Shown in pieces: positions 5,543-13,364 of a stretch of DNA of 35,152 bases; position 1 is the first letter of the stretch; each line of letters opens with the position of its first letter. The notes below the pieces were generated by a model, which did not search any database, was not told where the DNA came from, and was given only the letters and a program-made list of their open reading frames with translations. Made by a program: the position numbers and the translations under genes. Origin of the DNA: a virus. The stretch lies in the IMG/VR virus record IMGVR_UViG_3300030329_000865, positions 1-35,152 of that record. One strand, 5' to 3'.

Positions 5543-5563
5543 TAACCACCTGATGAGGTGTAA
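5543..5563 (+). promoter_or_regulatory. Leader hairpin shared with the ArdC gene (copy 2)
   Basis: Identical over 21 nt to 3826-3846, including the CACCTGATGAGGTG hairpin, and placed at the same distance from its start codon. Flanking bases (CTTTTAAAC before, AATAC after) are also alike, so a whole leader seems to be duplicated in front of two unrelated genes. Confidence 0.5.
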
Positions 5564-5580
5564 CAATACTAAACAAACAA

Positions 5581-6435
5581 ATGACTAATGCAGAAATTTT
5601 AATTAAGATTTTAAAATCTTTAATGTTCGACGGTTGGAAACTCGACAGCAATATGACTGTTACTCAAACCAAGGATGCAATCAAAAATAGTAATGGAGAA
5701 AAATCCTTACGTTTCGCTAAGGAAAATCATCATGAGATAACAGTAAACTATTGTACTGATAATACTTACCCATGTTACTTAACATCTTGGTATGTGGAAT
5801 ATTATAACCACAAGAAAAGTGATTATACTGTAACAAGATTAGTAGCTAATGCTACCAACAAACAAGTGCATTCTTTCTTAACACGTCTTGATAAAGTACA
5901 AGAGTCAAAGGCTTTGGAATATAAAATAGACCAAGAAATTAAAAAGGAAAGGGAAGAAAGGAAAGCTTTAATTGCTGAGTACATGAAGCAGAACTGTGTC
6001 GTTACTTGGAAAGATATACAGGCAAGTCAGAAAAGTTTTAAGGAAATTAAACAAGCTATCCTTGATAAGGTAAGTGAACTGAACAAAGAGTTTGCAGAGA
6101 CTGTTGATGGGGAAGTACAAAGGTACAATGACTACAAGCAAGCTGTATTCTTTACATGCGACGTGTGGTATGAATATATGAGTGATTGTTGGACTGATTG
6201 GAAGGAGTCCTATGAACACTACCTAACGAAAATGTATTGGGACACTAGAAGTATTAGACTTGTGACAGACCAAGACTTTACTGACCTAGCTAAACATATT
6301 GTTAATGTACAAGAGCAGACTGCTTCGCTTATATCTCAACTTGAAAACATGTTGAAGACAGCATTGAAAACAAGAGCAACATGGAATAAAGCAAAGCTAG
6401 AAGCTAAGAAAAAGTATCCAAGGAATAATAACTAA
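5581..6435 (+). CDS. Unknown 284-residue early protein
   Basis: I do not recognise this protein. The N-terminal third (1-100) appears mixed alpha/beta with MFDGWKLDSN and WYVEYYN segments. Residues 100-175 are strongly helical and charged, consistent with a coiled coil (DQEIKKEREERKALIAEYMK). The C-terminal part is aromatic-rich (VWYEYMSDCWTDWKESYEHY, about 197-216), ending in a lysine-rich tail. There is no signal peptide or membrane segment. It has its own leader with pseudoknot C and the duplicated hairpin, so it is probably regulated together with ArdC. An early host-interaction function is inferred from position. Confidence 0.65.
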   Translation: MTNAEILIKILKSLMFDGWKLDSNMTVTQTKDAIKNSNGEKSLRFAKENHHEITVNYCTDNTYPCYLTSWYVEYYNHKKSDYTVTRLVANATNKQVHSFLTRLDKVQESKALEYKIDQEIKKEREERKALIAEYMKQNCVVTWKDIQASQKSFKEIKQAILDKVSELNKEFAETVDGEVQRYNDYKQAVFFTCDVWYEYMSDCWTDWKESYEHYLTKMYWDTRSIRLVTDQDFTDLAKHIVNVQEQTASLISQLENMLKTALKTRATWNKAKLEAKKKYPRNNN

Positions 6436-6473
6436 TTATTATTACTACTAATCTTATGTCTTCTCCTAACGGA

Positions 6474-6516
6474 GCAAGCCACCACGAACCCCATCGTAAT
6501 GATGCGGTGGGGGTTC
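6474..6516 (+). terminator. Hairpin after the 5581 gene
   Basis: GAACCCC (6486-6492) pairs with GGGGTTC (6510-6516); a CATC/GATG helix forms inside. It lies 50 nt after the gene stop and 40 nt before the next promoter, where a terminator is expected, but the T-run comes 20 nt later. The left part (6474-6499) is a reverse-complement match (22 of 26) to 1982-2007, so it may be a shared protein or RNA site instead. Confidence 0.45.
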
Positions 6517-6557
6517 AATCAAGAATAAAACCACAAAAATTTTTTCGTCTTTATCTA

Positions 6558-6585
6558 TTGACAGGTTCTATAAATCTGTTAAGAT
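6558..6585 (+). promoter_or_regulatory. Sigma70-type promoter for the small-gene operon
   Basis: A perfect TTGACA (6558-6563), a 16-nt spacer and TAAGAT (6580-6585, five of six). The start near 6592 precedes a GAGGG/CCCTC hairpin (6600-6614) and the gene at 6646. It would drive the run of overlapping genes through the MarR-like regulator and RNA polymerase. Confidence 0.65.
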
Positions 6586-6599
6586 GAATGACACCTAAC

Positions 6600-6614
6600 G
6601 AGGGTCTCCCCCTC
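6600..6614 (+). promoter_or_regulatory. Leader hairpin GAGGG/CCCTC
   Basis: A 5-bp stem with a TCTCC loop at the expected 5' end of the transcript from the promoter at 6558. 5' hairpins stabilise messages in T7-type phages; that role is inferred. Confidence 0.35.
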
Positions 6615-6645
6615 ATAACCTAATAAAAATAAAAGGAGAAATAAA

Positions 6646-6849
6646 ATGACTAATGACATACCACCTTATCTCGCAAAGCTCATTAAAGAAGCTGCGTTTC
6701 ACAACCCACTGCCTGTCATTGATGTATTTGATACTGACAATGAAGAACTCCAAGAGGACATTGAAGAACTTGAGGAGATGCGCTTCTCTTACACAGAGAA
6801 GGCAGAGGAAATTGCTAAGAAGAATGGCATCAAGGAGGATAATGAGTAA
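6646..6849 (+). CDS. Small acidic protein
   Basis: Sixty-seven residues, not recognised. The middle is a run of acidic residues (DNEELQEDIEELEEM, about 31-45), probably an amphipathic helix. A strong site, AAAGGAGAAATAAAATG, marks the start; the same leader is found before the ribozyme-flanked ORF. Its TAA overlaps the ATG of the next gene (TAATG at 6847-6851). It is the first of four genes chained in this way. Confidence 0.7.
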   Translation: MTNDIPPYLAKLIKEAAFHNPLPVIDVFDTDNEELQEDIEELEEMRFSYTEKAEEIAKKNGIKEDNE

Positions 6850-7061
6850 TGATTGTAGAACTTACAAAAGAAAATATAACATTACTTTCTCAATGCGTAA
6901 CAGCAAGAATAGATAGCATTATGGAAAGCCTCATAGATGAGGAAGCCACAGGTAAATATACTTGCAACAGGTACGACAACGGATACTCAGAGAGAGATGT
7001 TTTAGAAGACCTTGTAAATACTGCGTCGTTATTACTAAAGATTACTAAGGAGATAAAGTAA
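6849..7061 (+). CDS. Small protein, unknown
   Basis: Seventy residues, not recognised; predicted helical with a short Cys/Tyr-containing centre (GKYTCNRYDNGYSERD). It is joined to its neighbours by TAATG overlaps at both ends, which fixes the start and implies coupled translation. Confidence 0.68.
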   Translation: MIVELTKENITLLSQCVTARIDSIMESLIDEEATGKYTCNRYDNGYSERDVLEDLVNTASLLLKITKEIK

Positions 7062-7288
7062 TGAGTAGGCTACAAAAGCTAGATGCTCAGGATTTAAAAA
7101 CAGGTGGGAGACTCTTCCACCTGTTACTCCTAGCTAAAGGAACAAGTGATGACCATACTATCATTGAAGATATGTTTACTCGTCTTGTAAATATATGTCC
7201 TGAATCAATCGAGGTTATTACAGGGCTAAGCAACGAGGAGTTTATTAACTCAATCAGAGCAACGCAACACAATGAGGATTATAACTAA
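7061..7288 (+). CDS. Small protein, unknown
   Basis: Seventy-five residues, not recognised, soluble and helical (GGRLFHLLLLAKGTSDDH, about 15-32). TAATG overlaps with both neighbours fix its ends, and a GGAG lies just upstream. Position points to early expression. Confidence 0.68.
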   Translation: MSRLQKLDAQDLKTGGRLFHLLLLAKGTSDDHTIIEDMFTRLVNICPESIEVITGLSNEEFINSIRATQHNEDYN

Positions 7289-7482
7289 TGGATAAATGCT
7301 CATGGAAAAAATGTCGGCAATGGGGAGATTACATTGCTGTTGCCGACAGGAAAGAAGGCACATACCACTTGTGTCAATCTTGTTGGGAGCGAGTAGCCAA
7401 GATAGAAAATGGTATCTCAATCCAAGAAAACTTAACACGGGTAGCAATACCTAAGAAACATAATGGAGATAACAATGAATAA
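7288..7482 (+). CDS. Small zinc-ribbon protein
   Basis: Sixty-four residues with a probable zinc site: CSWKKC (4-9) and CQSC (about 29-32), i.e. CxxxxC then CxxC about 20 residues apart. Short zinc-ribbon proteins in phages often bind nucleic acid or host RNA polymerase, but no family is recognised. The start overlaps the upstream stop (TAATG); the end overlaps the next ORF by eight bases. Confidence 0.7.
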   Translation: MDKCSWKKCRQWGDYIAVADRKEGTYHLCQSCWERVAKIENGISIQENLTRVAIPKKHNGDNNE

Positions 7483-7594
7483 TAATAACACTAATGAGAA
7501 AGAACAAAAGCCTTGGGATATTCTCGCAAAAAAAATAACTAAGATAATGAGAGAGGTTATAGAAGCACACGAAAAGGAGAAGAAAAATGAATAG
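7475..7594 (+). CDS. 39-residue charged peptide
   Basis: ATG 7475 follows TGGAGATAACA, a good ribosome site, and the frame runs to TAG at 7592-7594. It overlaps the previous gene by 8 nt and the endolysin gene by 8 nt, matching the packing of this operon. Asn-rich start (MNNNNTNEKE), then a basic/acidic helix (KKITKIMREVIEAHEKEK). No function is evident. Confidence 0.6.
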   Translation: MNNNNTNEKEQKPWDILAKKITKIMREVIEAHEKEKKNE

Positions 7595-8069
7595 CACTTA
7601 TGAAACAGATGCAAAGGTTTCTTTGCTTATAATCGCTTTACTTCTTATATCTACAGCTATAGCTGTGGTTGTGTACAAGGAGGAGCAACACAACAAACCT
7701 ACAATCGGAGACTTCTTCTTTGCGATAGCAGAGTTGGAGACTAACCATGACTCTCATGCTGTTCACGCAGGAGATGAGATTGGTATGTACGGCATCACCT
7801 TTAACTTTTGGAAGGACGCTGTAGAACATGGACACTTAATAGGTAGCCATGAAGATTGTATAGACCCTACTTATAGTGAAGCAGTAATGATTGCTTACTA
7901 TATGAGGTACGCTAGTAACTCTTTCTATAATCAAGATTGGTATAACCTAGCCCGTATCCATCATGGTGGTTGGAACGGAATGAATCGTCTACATACTCAA
8001 GAGTATGCAGAGAAAGTAATGAACATAATTAAACAGGAGGTAAATAAAAGATATGAAGCAACTCGCTAA
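7587..8069 (+). CDS. Signal-anchored endolysin, transglycosylase-like
   Basis: 160 residues. Residues about 11-30 are one hydrophobic segment (SLLIIALLLISTAIAVVVY) after a short N-terminus, consistent with a signal-anchor. The rest resembles the compact lysozyme/transglycosylase-like proteins of marine podoviruses. IAELETNHD (about 47-55) would provide the catalytic glutamate, GMYGITFNFWKDAVEHG follows, and ARIHHGGWNGMNR (about 127-139) matches the usual ARxxxGGxxG block. It would cut peptidoglycan for lysis. AAGGAG sits 8 nt before the ATG. Unlike T7 lysozyme (gp3.5, an amidase between genes 3 and 4), it precedes the RNA polymerase gene and is far from the membrane-protein cluster at 16.8-18 kb. 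Confidence 0.72.
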   Translation: MNSTYETDAKVSLLIIALLLISTAIAVVVYKEEQHNKPTIGDFFFAIAELETNHDSHAVHAGDEIGMYGITFNFWKDAVEHGHLIGSHEDCIDPTYSEAVMIAYYMRYASNSFYNQDWYNLARIHHGGWNGMNRLHTQEYAEKVMNIIKQEVNKRYEATR

Positions 8070-8376
8070 CATAATAGACACGATAAGGAACAGTACATGT
8101 TCAGACATAGAAGCACAAGGTATATCCTTACTTCTCCATGTTATGAGCCATGACCCTAATCCTTTGACGGTCAAAGAACTTCAAGACTTGGTTGGTGTAT
8201 CACACGGCTCAATCATTCGCTACTTGCGTTTGCTTGGGAGCAGTGATGACCACCCAAGAGGAGGGGAATGTTTCGGTCTTATTCGCTCAAAGTATTGTAC
8301 TGAAGACAGACGGCGTAAATTAGTTACTTTAACTAGCAAAGGTCGTAGGTTGGAACGGAAGTTATACAATGAATAA
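8053..8376 (+). CDS. MarR-like winged-helix regulator
   Basis: 107 residues. Residues about 36-60 (PLTVKELQDLVGVSHGSIIRY) form a helix-turn-helix, and RSKYCTEDRRRKLVTLTSKG (about 79-98) matches the wing of MarR proteins (EDRRxxxVxLTxKG). It lacks the long dimerisation helices of full-length MarR (about 140 residues). It overlaps the endolysin by 17 nt and the RNA polymerase gene by 8 nt, so it is co-translated with the polymerase. It may time early transcription by binding a host-type promoter such as that at 6558. The target is not known. Confidence 0.78.
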   Translation: MKQLANIIDTIRNSTCSDIEAQGISLLLHVMSHDPNPLTVKELQDLVGVSHGSIIRYLRLLGSSDDHPRGGECFGLIRSKYCTEDRRRKLVTLTSKGRRLERKLYNE

Positions 8377-10756
8377 GCAACAACAACTTGAACAGGAGGC
8401 ACTCGATAAGAGTGTCTCCCGTATCCGTAAGCAACAGCAGACTGCTATTACAAACGAAAGAGAAACAACTACAGTAACAGGAAGGATAGCATTATCAGGT
8501 GCAATACAACCATTAGCTGTAGCGATAGATGCTTGGGTAGAAGATGGGAAGGCAGGGTACAATAAGAAGTACAAGCCTTACTTTAAACTACTAAACTCAG
8601 AACTTACTGCTGTTGTCATAGCTCGGACTGTACTTGACGGTATAAGTAAAGACCGTAAGAGAACTGCACTTGCAGGTTCTATTGGTCGTGCTATACAACA
8701 AGAGTATCAACTACAAGAGTTCAAAAAGAATCATAAAAATTTGTTTGTCGTTAAACTCAAAGAGTTAGAAACCGAAACAGATTCTACAAAAGAAAGTATG
8801 ATGCTTAATGACCTACGCCGTGAAGGTATATGTAGTAAAGAGTGGAGCAAGAGAGATACTATTCATATAGGAATGGTAGCTCTTATGATGATGGAGAAAT
8901 ACACAGGTCTTATTAAACTGATAGAAGTTAAAGAAGGTAAGAACCTAGTAGGTAGAGTTACACCTAGTGCTGATATGTCAGCATGGTTGGAGGAAAGCTA
9001 CAACAAAACTTCTATGTATTCTTTTATCTATGAACCTATGGTTGTTAAGCCACGCGATTGGACTAACGCTTTTGATGGTGGTTACTTATTAACAGAGTTT
9101 CAGAACAAAGGATTGTTTGTTAATGATAAAGGTAAGCACGACAAGATACAGTACCATACAAACCCATCTTTGTTTGATGCAGTTAATCACTTACAAAGTA
9201 CAGGTTGGCGCGTCAATAAGGAAGTACTTGATAAAGCTTTAGAGTTATGGGAAAGCAACTCACAAGTAGGAGGATTACCTAACAGAGACTTCTACCCTGA
9301 GCCAAGTAAACCTTTATTGTCTGACGATAAAGTGTCTTGGGCTAGGTACTATAAGAGAGTAAACATAACAAGGCGAGCAAACAATTTAAACTTAGGACAG
9401 AGATACAGGACAAGCGACACGCTAAGAATGGCTGACAAGTTTAAAGATGAAAGTCATATCTACTTTCCATATCACTTGGACTTTAGAGGTAGAGCTTATC
9501 CTTTTGTTAAGAGTCTTAGCCCGCAAGGTGATGACTTAGCTAAGGGCTTGCTTCACTTTGCTGAAGCTAAACCTATAGTTAATAAAGAACAAGAGACATA
9601 CTTCTATGTTCATGGTGCTAACATGTTTGGGATTAAAGGTACTATTCAAGAGAGGTATGATTGGGTAGTTAAGAATCGTGAATGGTTACTCAGGACAGGT
9701 GATGACCCACGTTATTCTTTATGGGGTAGCGTATCTAAACCTTTCCAATTCTTAGCATGGGTACTTGAGTTTAAAGACTACGAACGATACGGTGTACACC
9801 ACCTGTCTCGTATACCTATTGCAATGGACGGAAGCTGTAACGGTTTACAACTTATTAGCCTACTACTTAAAGATGAAAACATGGGACGCAGTACAAACTG
9901 TACACCACAAGACGTACCCGCAGACCTTTATCAAGAAGTAGCTGATGAAGTTAAGAGAAGACTACAAGAGAATCCTGACAACACTAACCTAAAGATATTA
10001 AAGCTGAGGAACATAGACCGTAGCCTAATGAAGAAAGCTGTAATGACTGTGCCTTATGGTGCTACTTACTTCACAATCTATAACATGTTCTTGTCTTTGT
10101 TTGTAGATGAACATGCCAAAGCGTTTGCTTATAACGCAGAGTTAGGTCAGGGTCATAGGACTATGGCATCACACTCTGCTAGACTAGCTAGGGTTACTTG
10201 GGATACTATCAAAGATATAATACCTAACGCTATTAAGTTTAACAAATGGTTAAGGCAAACAATAAAACCTTTAATCGCAGATAACCAAGAAATATCATGG
10301 GTTAGTCCTATAGGTATAAGAGTGTATCAAGAGTATAAAACAGAGATAAGCAGTAGGATAACTACAGCTATCGGTACTAAGATACGAAGGAACACTCGTT
10401 ACAAAGAGGAGACTGATACTCTATCAGTAGGTAGAAATAACTATGGCATCATGCCTAACTACATACATAGCCTTGATGCTTCAGTAATGTTAATGACTAC
10501 CAACCACATGAAAGAACTAGGGGTAGGTAACCTATCAATGGTTCACGACTCCTTCGCTACTCATGCGCTTGATGCGCCTAAGTTGGCAAAGGGTTTACGA
10601 AAAATAGTTACAGAAATTTTTTCAGAAAATCTTTTGAATCTATTTGACATGGATACACTAGGTTGTTATCCTAATCTAAAAGAAAGTCGAACTCGTTTAG
10701 AGCGAGGGGCTTTAGACATAAACCAATTAACCAAGTCCTTATACTTCTTTCACTAG
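8369..10756 (+). CDS. Single-subunit DNA-directed RNA polymerase (T7 gp1-like)
   Basis: Phage RNA polymerase of 795 residues (T7: 883). Palm motif A AMDGSCNGLQ has the catalytic Asp at 487 (T7 D537). Motif B RSLMKKAVMTVPYGAT has Lys555 and Tyr563 (T7 K631 and Y639). Motif C MVHDSF has His726/Asp727 (T7 H811/D812). DFRGRAYPF is the block before motif A. The protein ends in an aromatic foot (YFFH), corresponding to the FAFA end of T7. The shortfall against T7 seems to lie in the N-terminal promoter-binding part. It transcribes the middle and late genes; its promoters are not known, but the CTAG repeats at 2272-2452 are candidates. Expression is tied to the upstream MarR-like gene by overlap. 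Confidence 0.96.
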   Translation: MNKQQQLEQEALDKSVSRIRKQQQTAITNERETTTVTGRIALSGAIQPLAVAIDAWVEDGKAGYNKKYKPYFKLLNSELTAVVIARTVLDGISKDRKRTALAGSIGRAIQQEYQLQEFKKNHKNLFVVKLKELETETDSTKESMMLNDLRREGICSKEWSKRDTIHIGMVALMMMEKYTGLIKLIEVKEGKNLVGRVTPSADMSAWLEESYNKTSMYSFIYEPMVVKPRDWTNAFDGGYLLTEFQNKGLFVNDKGKHDKIQYHTNPSLFDAVNHLQSTGWRVNKEVLDKALELWESNSQVGGLPNRDFYPEPSKPLLSDDKVSWARYYKRVNITRRANNLNLGQRYRTSDTLRMADKFKDESHIYFPYHLDFRGRAYPFVKSLSPQGDDLAKGLLHFAEAKPIVNKEQETYFYVHGANMFGIKGTIQERYDWVVKNREWLLRTGDDPRYSLWGSVSKPFQFLAWVLEFKDYERYGVHHLSRIPIAMDGSCNGLQLISLLLKDENMGRSTNCTPQDVPADLYQEVADEVKRRLQENPDNTNLKILKLRNIDRSLMKKAVMTVPYGATYFTIYNMFLSLFVDEHAKAFAYNAELGQGHRTMASHSARLARVTWDTIKDIIPNAIKFNKWLRQTIKPLIADNQEISWVSPIGIRVYQEYKTEISSRITTAIGTKIRRNTRYKEETDTLSVGRNNYGIMPNYIHSLDASVMLMTTNHMKELGVGNLSMVHDSFATHALDAPKLAKGLRKIVTEIFSENLLNLFDMDTLGCYPNLKESRTRLERGALDINQLTKSLYFFH

Positions 10757-10776
10757 AGTAGAGGCACAATCTAATA

Positions 10777-11376
10777 ATGGTATTAAAACCTAAACAAATA
10801 ACCACACCTATAGGGCAATCACATTGGTGTGCGTTAAACCCTGACAGCCCTGATACTAAGTTTGGTTCTAAGTGGTACGTTGATTTACTCGTACCTAAGA
10901 AGGACATGAAAGAATTTGTATCAAACGTGGAGTCTTATCTTGATGAGGCTCGTAACCAATTTGGTAAAGATAAGAAAGTAAATCCTTTACCTATTAAAGA
11001 ACATTTTGATGAAGACGGAAACAAGACTGACTTCTTAGTTATCAAGTGTAAGCTTGTAGCTGAAGGTCAGCGTAAAGATGGAAGTCTTTATCAGAATAAG
11101 TTAGTCCTCTTTGACTGTGATACTAAACCGTTCACACCTGAAGGTACTATAGGTATGGGAACTAAGATGAGAGTTTCTATTAACATGGTAGCCTATGATG
11201 TTCAAGGAGTAGGAGTTACATTTAAAATAAAATCAGCACAGATTATAGATGTTAATTACTACGACGGTGCATCAGCATCAGACTTTGATGCAGTTGAAGG
11301 TAACACTTCTAACGGAGATACATCAGAGGATTTTAAAGAAGAAGGAGAGGGAGGAAGTACCACCTTCGACTTCTAA
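10777..11376 (+). CDS. Single-stranded DNA-binding protein (T7 gp2.5-like)
   Basis: 199 residues (T7 gp2.5: 232). The N-terminal part, with FGSKWYVDLLVPKKD, and the IKCKLVAEGQRKDGS segment fit the gp2.5 OB-fold family. The C-terminus is acidic and ends in an aromatic-acidic tail (EEGEGGSTTFDF), the feature through which gp2.5 contacts the DNA polymerase and primase-helicase. It follows the RNA polymerase by 20 nt and precedes the resolvase, the same order as T7 genes 1, 2.5 and 3. Confidence 0.88.
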   Translation: MVLKPKQITTPIGQSHWCALNPDSPDTKFGSKWYVDLLVPKKDMKEFVSNVESYLDEARNQFGKDKKVNPLPIKEHFDEDGNKTDFLVIKCKLVAEGQRKDGSLYQNKLVLFDCDTKPFTPEGTIGMGTKMRVSINMVAYDVQGVGVTFKIKSAQIIDVNYYDGASASDFDAVEGNTSNGDTSEDFKEEGEGGSTTFDF

Positions 11377-11402
11377 TGTTTTATTCTTAATTTTATTTTT
11401 TA

Positions 11403-11903
11403 ATGTTATATCTTCAGCTTTTGCAGAACCCTGTCCCTGCTTCACGACCTCGCGTTACTCGTTGGGGAGTGTACTATGGCAAGCGTTATACGGAATACCG
11501 TATAGAAATGCACGCTACCATAGAGCAAGCGATAGGCGAAGCAAAGGCTGAGGGTATACTTCCACTAGACAGCACTATAATAGTTGCACAACTATATGAG
11601 ATAAAGAAACCAAAGACAACTAAGTTAGAGTATCCTAACCCTGACTTAGATAACCTAACTAAATCTTTATGGGACGCACTCCAATCTCATGGAGTCATAC
11701 AAGACGACAAACAAATACTCGCGTCAATAGAAACAAAAAGATGGACAACAACAATACCAATGACACACATAATAATTCAGACAGTAACTTCAAAGAACAT
11801 CAAGCATGTCCTGACTGCGGAAGCTCAGACGCTTGTGCAAAATATGATGACGGCCACACTTGGTGCTTTAGCTGTAACACCTACAGAGATGGAGAAGGAG
11901 TGA
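11403..11903 (+). CDS. RusA-like Holliday junction resolvase
   Basis: 166 residues. ASRPRVTRWGVYY (about 13-25) and PNPDLDNLTKSLWDALQSHG (about 78-97) followed by VIQDDKQI are the RusA signature. Asp81, Asp83 and Asp101/102 correspond to the metal-binding acids. RusA nucleases cut four-way DNA junctions; here it occupies the place of T7 endonuclease I (gene 3), which resolves and degrades branched DNA before packaging. The RusA core appears finished by about residue 130. The remaining 36 codons overlap the zinc-finger part of the primase gene, so 163 nt are read in two frames. No clear Shine-Dalgarno sequence precedes the ATG. Confidence 0.85.
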   Translation: MLYLQLLQNPVPASRPRVTRWGVYYGKRYTEYRIEMHATIEQAIGEAKAEGILPLDSTIIVAQLYEIKKPKTTKLEYPNPDLDNLTKSLWDALQSHGVIQDDKQILASIETKRWTTTIPMTHIIIQTVTSKNIKHVLTAEAQTLVQNMMTATLGALAVTPTEMEKE

Positions 11904-13363
11904 AGGGAGAGCAATCACTACCTACTTCTCTTATAGACTCAGAACCTAAAGCTCTCACTAAAAGAAAGATAGACCTTGATACTTGTAAGAAGTGGGGCTA
12001 CGGACTAACAACACACAACGGTTCACCTGTACAGGTAGCAACATACAGAGATAGTAAAGGCGCTCCTATTGCACAGAAGCTACGTTACCCTGATAAGAGC
12101 TTTCAAATACTAGGTAACGCTAAGAAGATGGGGTTGTATGGTGAACACCTATGGCAAGCGGGGGGTAAAAAAGTTACTGTATGTGAGGGAGAAATAGACG
12201 CTTTAAGCGTAAGTCAAATAACAGGTAACAAATGGGCAGTAGTATCCGTACCTAACGGAGCGCAAAGCGCACATAAAGCAGTAGCTCGTAGCATGGAGTG
12301 GTTATGCACTTTTGAGGAGGTTGTCTTTATGTTTGACAACGACAAAGCAGGTAGAGAAGCATCAGAAAAATGTAGTTCTATGTTACCGATTGGTAAGGCA
12401 TGGATAGCTTCTTTACCTTTAAAAGACCCTAACGAAATGTTAATGGCAGGTCGAGGTGCAGAGGTAGTGAAAGCTCAATGGTCAGCTAAACCATACAGAC
12501 CTGACGGTGTTGTACTCGGTGAGGATTTATGGGAGCAAGTATCAGAGATAGATGACTCGGAGTCTTTCCCCTATCCGTTTGCAGGTATGAATGATAAGAC
12601 TCACGGGATAAGAAAAGGTGAGCTAGTTACCTTGACTTCGGGTACAGGAATAGGTAAAAGTAGTATATGCAGAGAGATAGCATACCACCTTATTACTCAC
12701 GAAAAGAAAGTAGGATACATAGCATTGGAGGAAAGTGTTAAGCGTTCAGCTTTAGGAATCATGGGTATACATCTTAATAGTCCAATACATATACACGGTA
12801 ACGACGTGGGTATGGATAAACTACACGAAGCATTCGAGGCTACAATGGGTACAGGTAACTGTGTACTGTATGACCACTTCGGTTCTATGGATAGTGATGT
12901 ACTTATAAATAAGATAAGGTATATGGTTAAGGCTCTTGATGTAGAGTTTGTATTCTTAGACCATGTATCTATTGTCGTTTCCTCTTACATGGAGGGAGAT
13001 GAACGCAGAAGAATAGATGCTATTATGACTAATCTACGCTCTCTTACTGAGGAGCTAGGCATAGCACTTATATTAGTATCTCACTTAAAGAGACCTGAAG
13101 GTAAGGCACACGAGGAGGGAGGACAGACTAGCTTGGGACAGCTACGAGGTTCAGCTTCTATCGGTCAGCTATCAGATATGGTTATTGGATTTGAACGAGA
13201 CCAACAAGATGAGATAACTTCAAACCTAACAACTGTCCGCGTACTGAAAAATAGATTTAGTGGTGAGACAGGAGTAACATGTATGCTTCAGTATCATAAG
13301 GATACAGGCAGACTAACAGAAACAAACGCAATGGTGGAGAAGGAGAAAGCTTCTTATATTTAA
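11741..13363 (+). CDS. Primase-helicase (T7 gp4-like)
   Basis: Bifunctional replication protein, 540 residues if started at ATG 11741 (T7 gp4A: 566). The frame is open upstream to 11669, but the protein preceding 11741 does not resemble the family. It has a Cys4 zinc-binding domain (Cys23, 26, 42, 45). The TOPRIM primase has VCEGEIDALSV and MFDNDKAGREA, then KDPNEML. The RecA-like helicase has Walker A GTGIGKS at 301-307, VFLDHVS as Walker B, and LVSHLKRPEGKAHEEGG and LRGSASIGQLSD as DNA-binding and sensor segments. It unwinds DNA and makes primers for the polymerase encoded two bases downstream. Its start lies within the resolvase gene. Confidence 0.95.
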   Translation: MDNNNTNDTHNNSDSNFKEHQACPDCGSSDACAKYDDGHTWCFSCNTYRDGEGVKGEQSLPTSLIDSEPKALTKRKIDLDTCKKWGYGLTTHNGSPVQVATYRDSKGAPIAQKLRYPDKSFQILGNAKKMGLYGEHLWQAGGKKVTVCEGEIDALSVSQITGNKWAVVSVPNGAQSAHKAVARSMEWLCTFEEVVFMFDNDKAGREASEKCSSMLPIGKAWIASLPLKDPNEMLMAGRGAEVVKAQWSAKPYRPDGVVLGEDLWEQVSEIDDSESFPYPFAGMNDKTHGIRKGELVTLTSGTGIGKSSICREIAYHLITHEKKVGYIALEESVKRSALGIMGIHLNSPIHIHGNDVGMDKLHEAFEATMGTGNCVLYDHFGSMDSDVLINKIRYMVKALDVEFVFLDHVSIVVSSYMEGDERRRIDAIMTNLRSLTEELGIALILVSHLKRPEGKAHEEGGQTSLGQLRGSASIGQLSDMVIGFERDQQDEITSNLTTVRVLKNRFSGETGVTCMLQYHKDTGRLTETNAMVEKEKASYI

Positions 13364-13364
13364 C

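Noticed and set aside
11249-11551. 100-codon ORF bridging the SSB and resolvase genes
   Set aside because: It overlaps both genes in another frame and its protein is a frame-shifted reading of the SSB tail; no motif or ribosome site.
11669-11740. Upstream extension of the primase-helicase start
   Set aside because: The added 24 residues are an alternate reading of the RusA active-site region. The family-like N-terminus with the zinc finger begins after ATG 11741.
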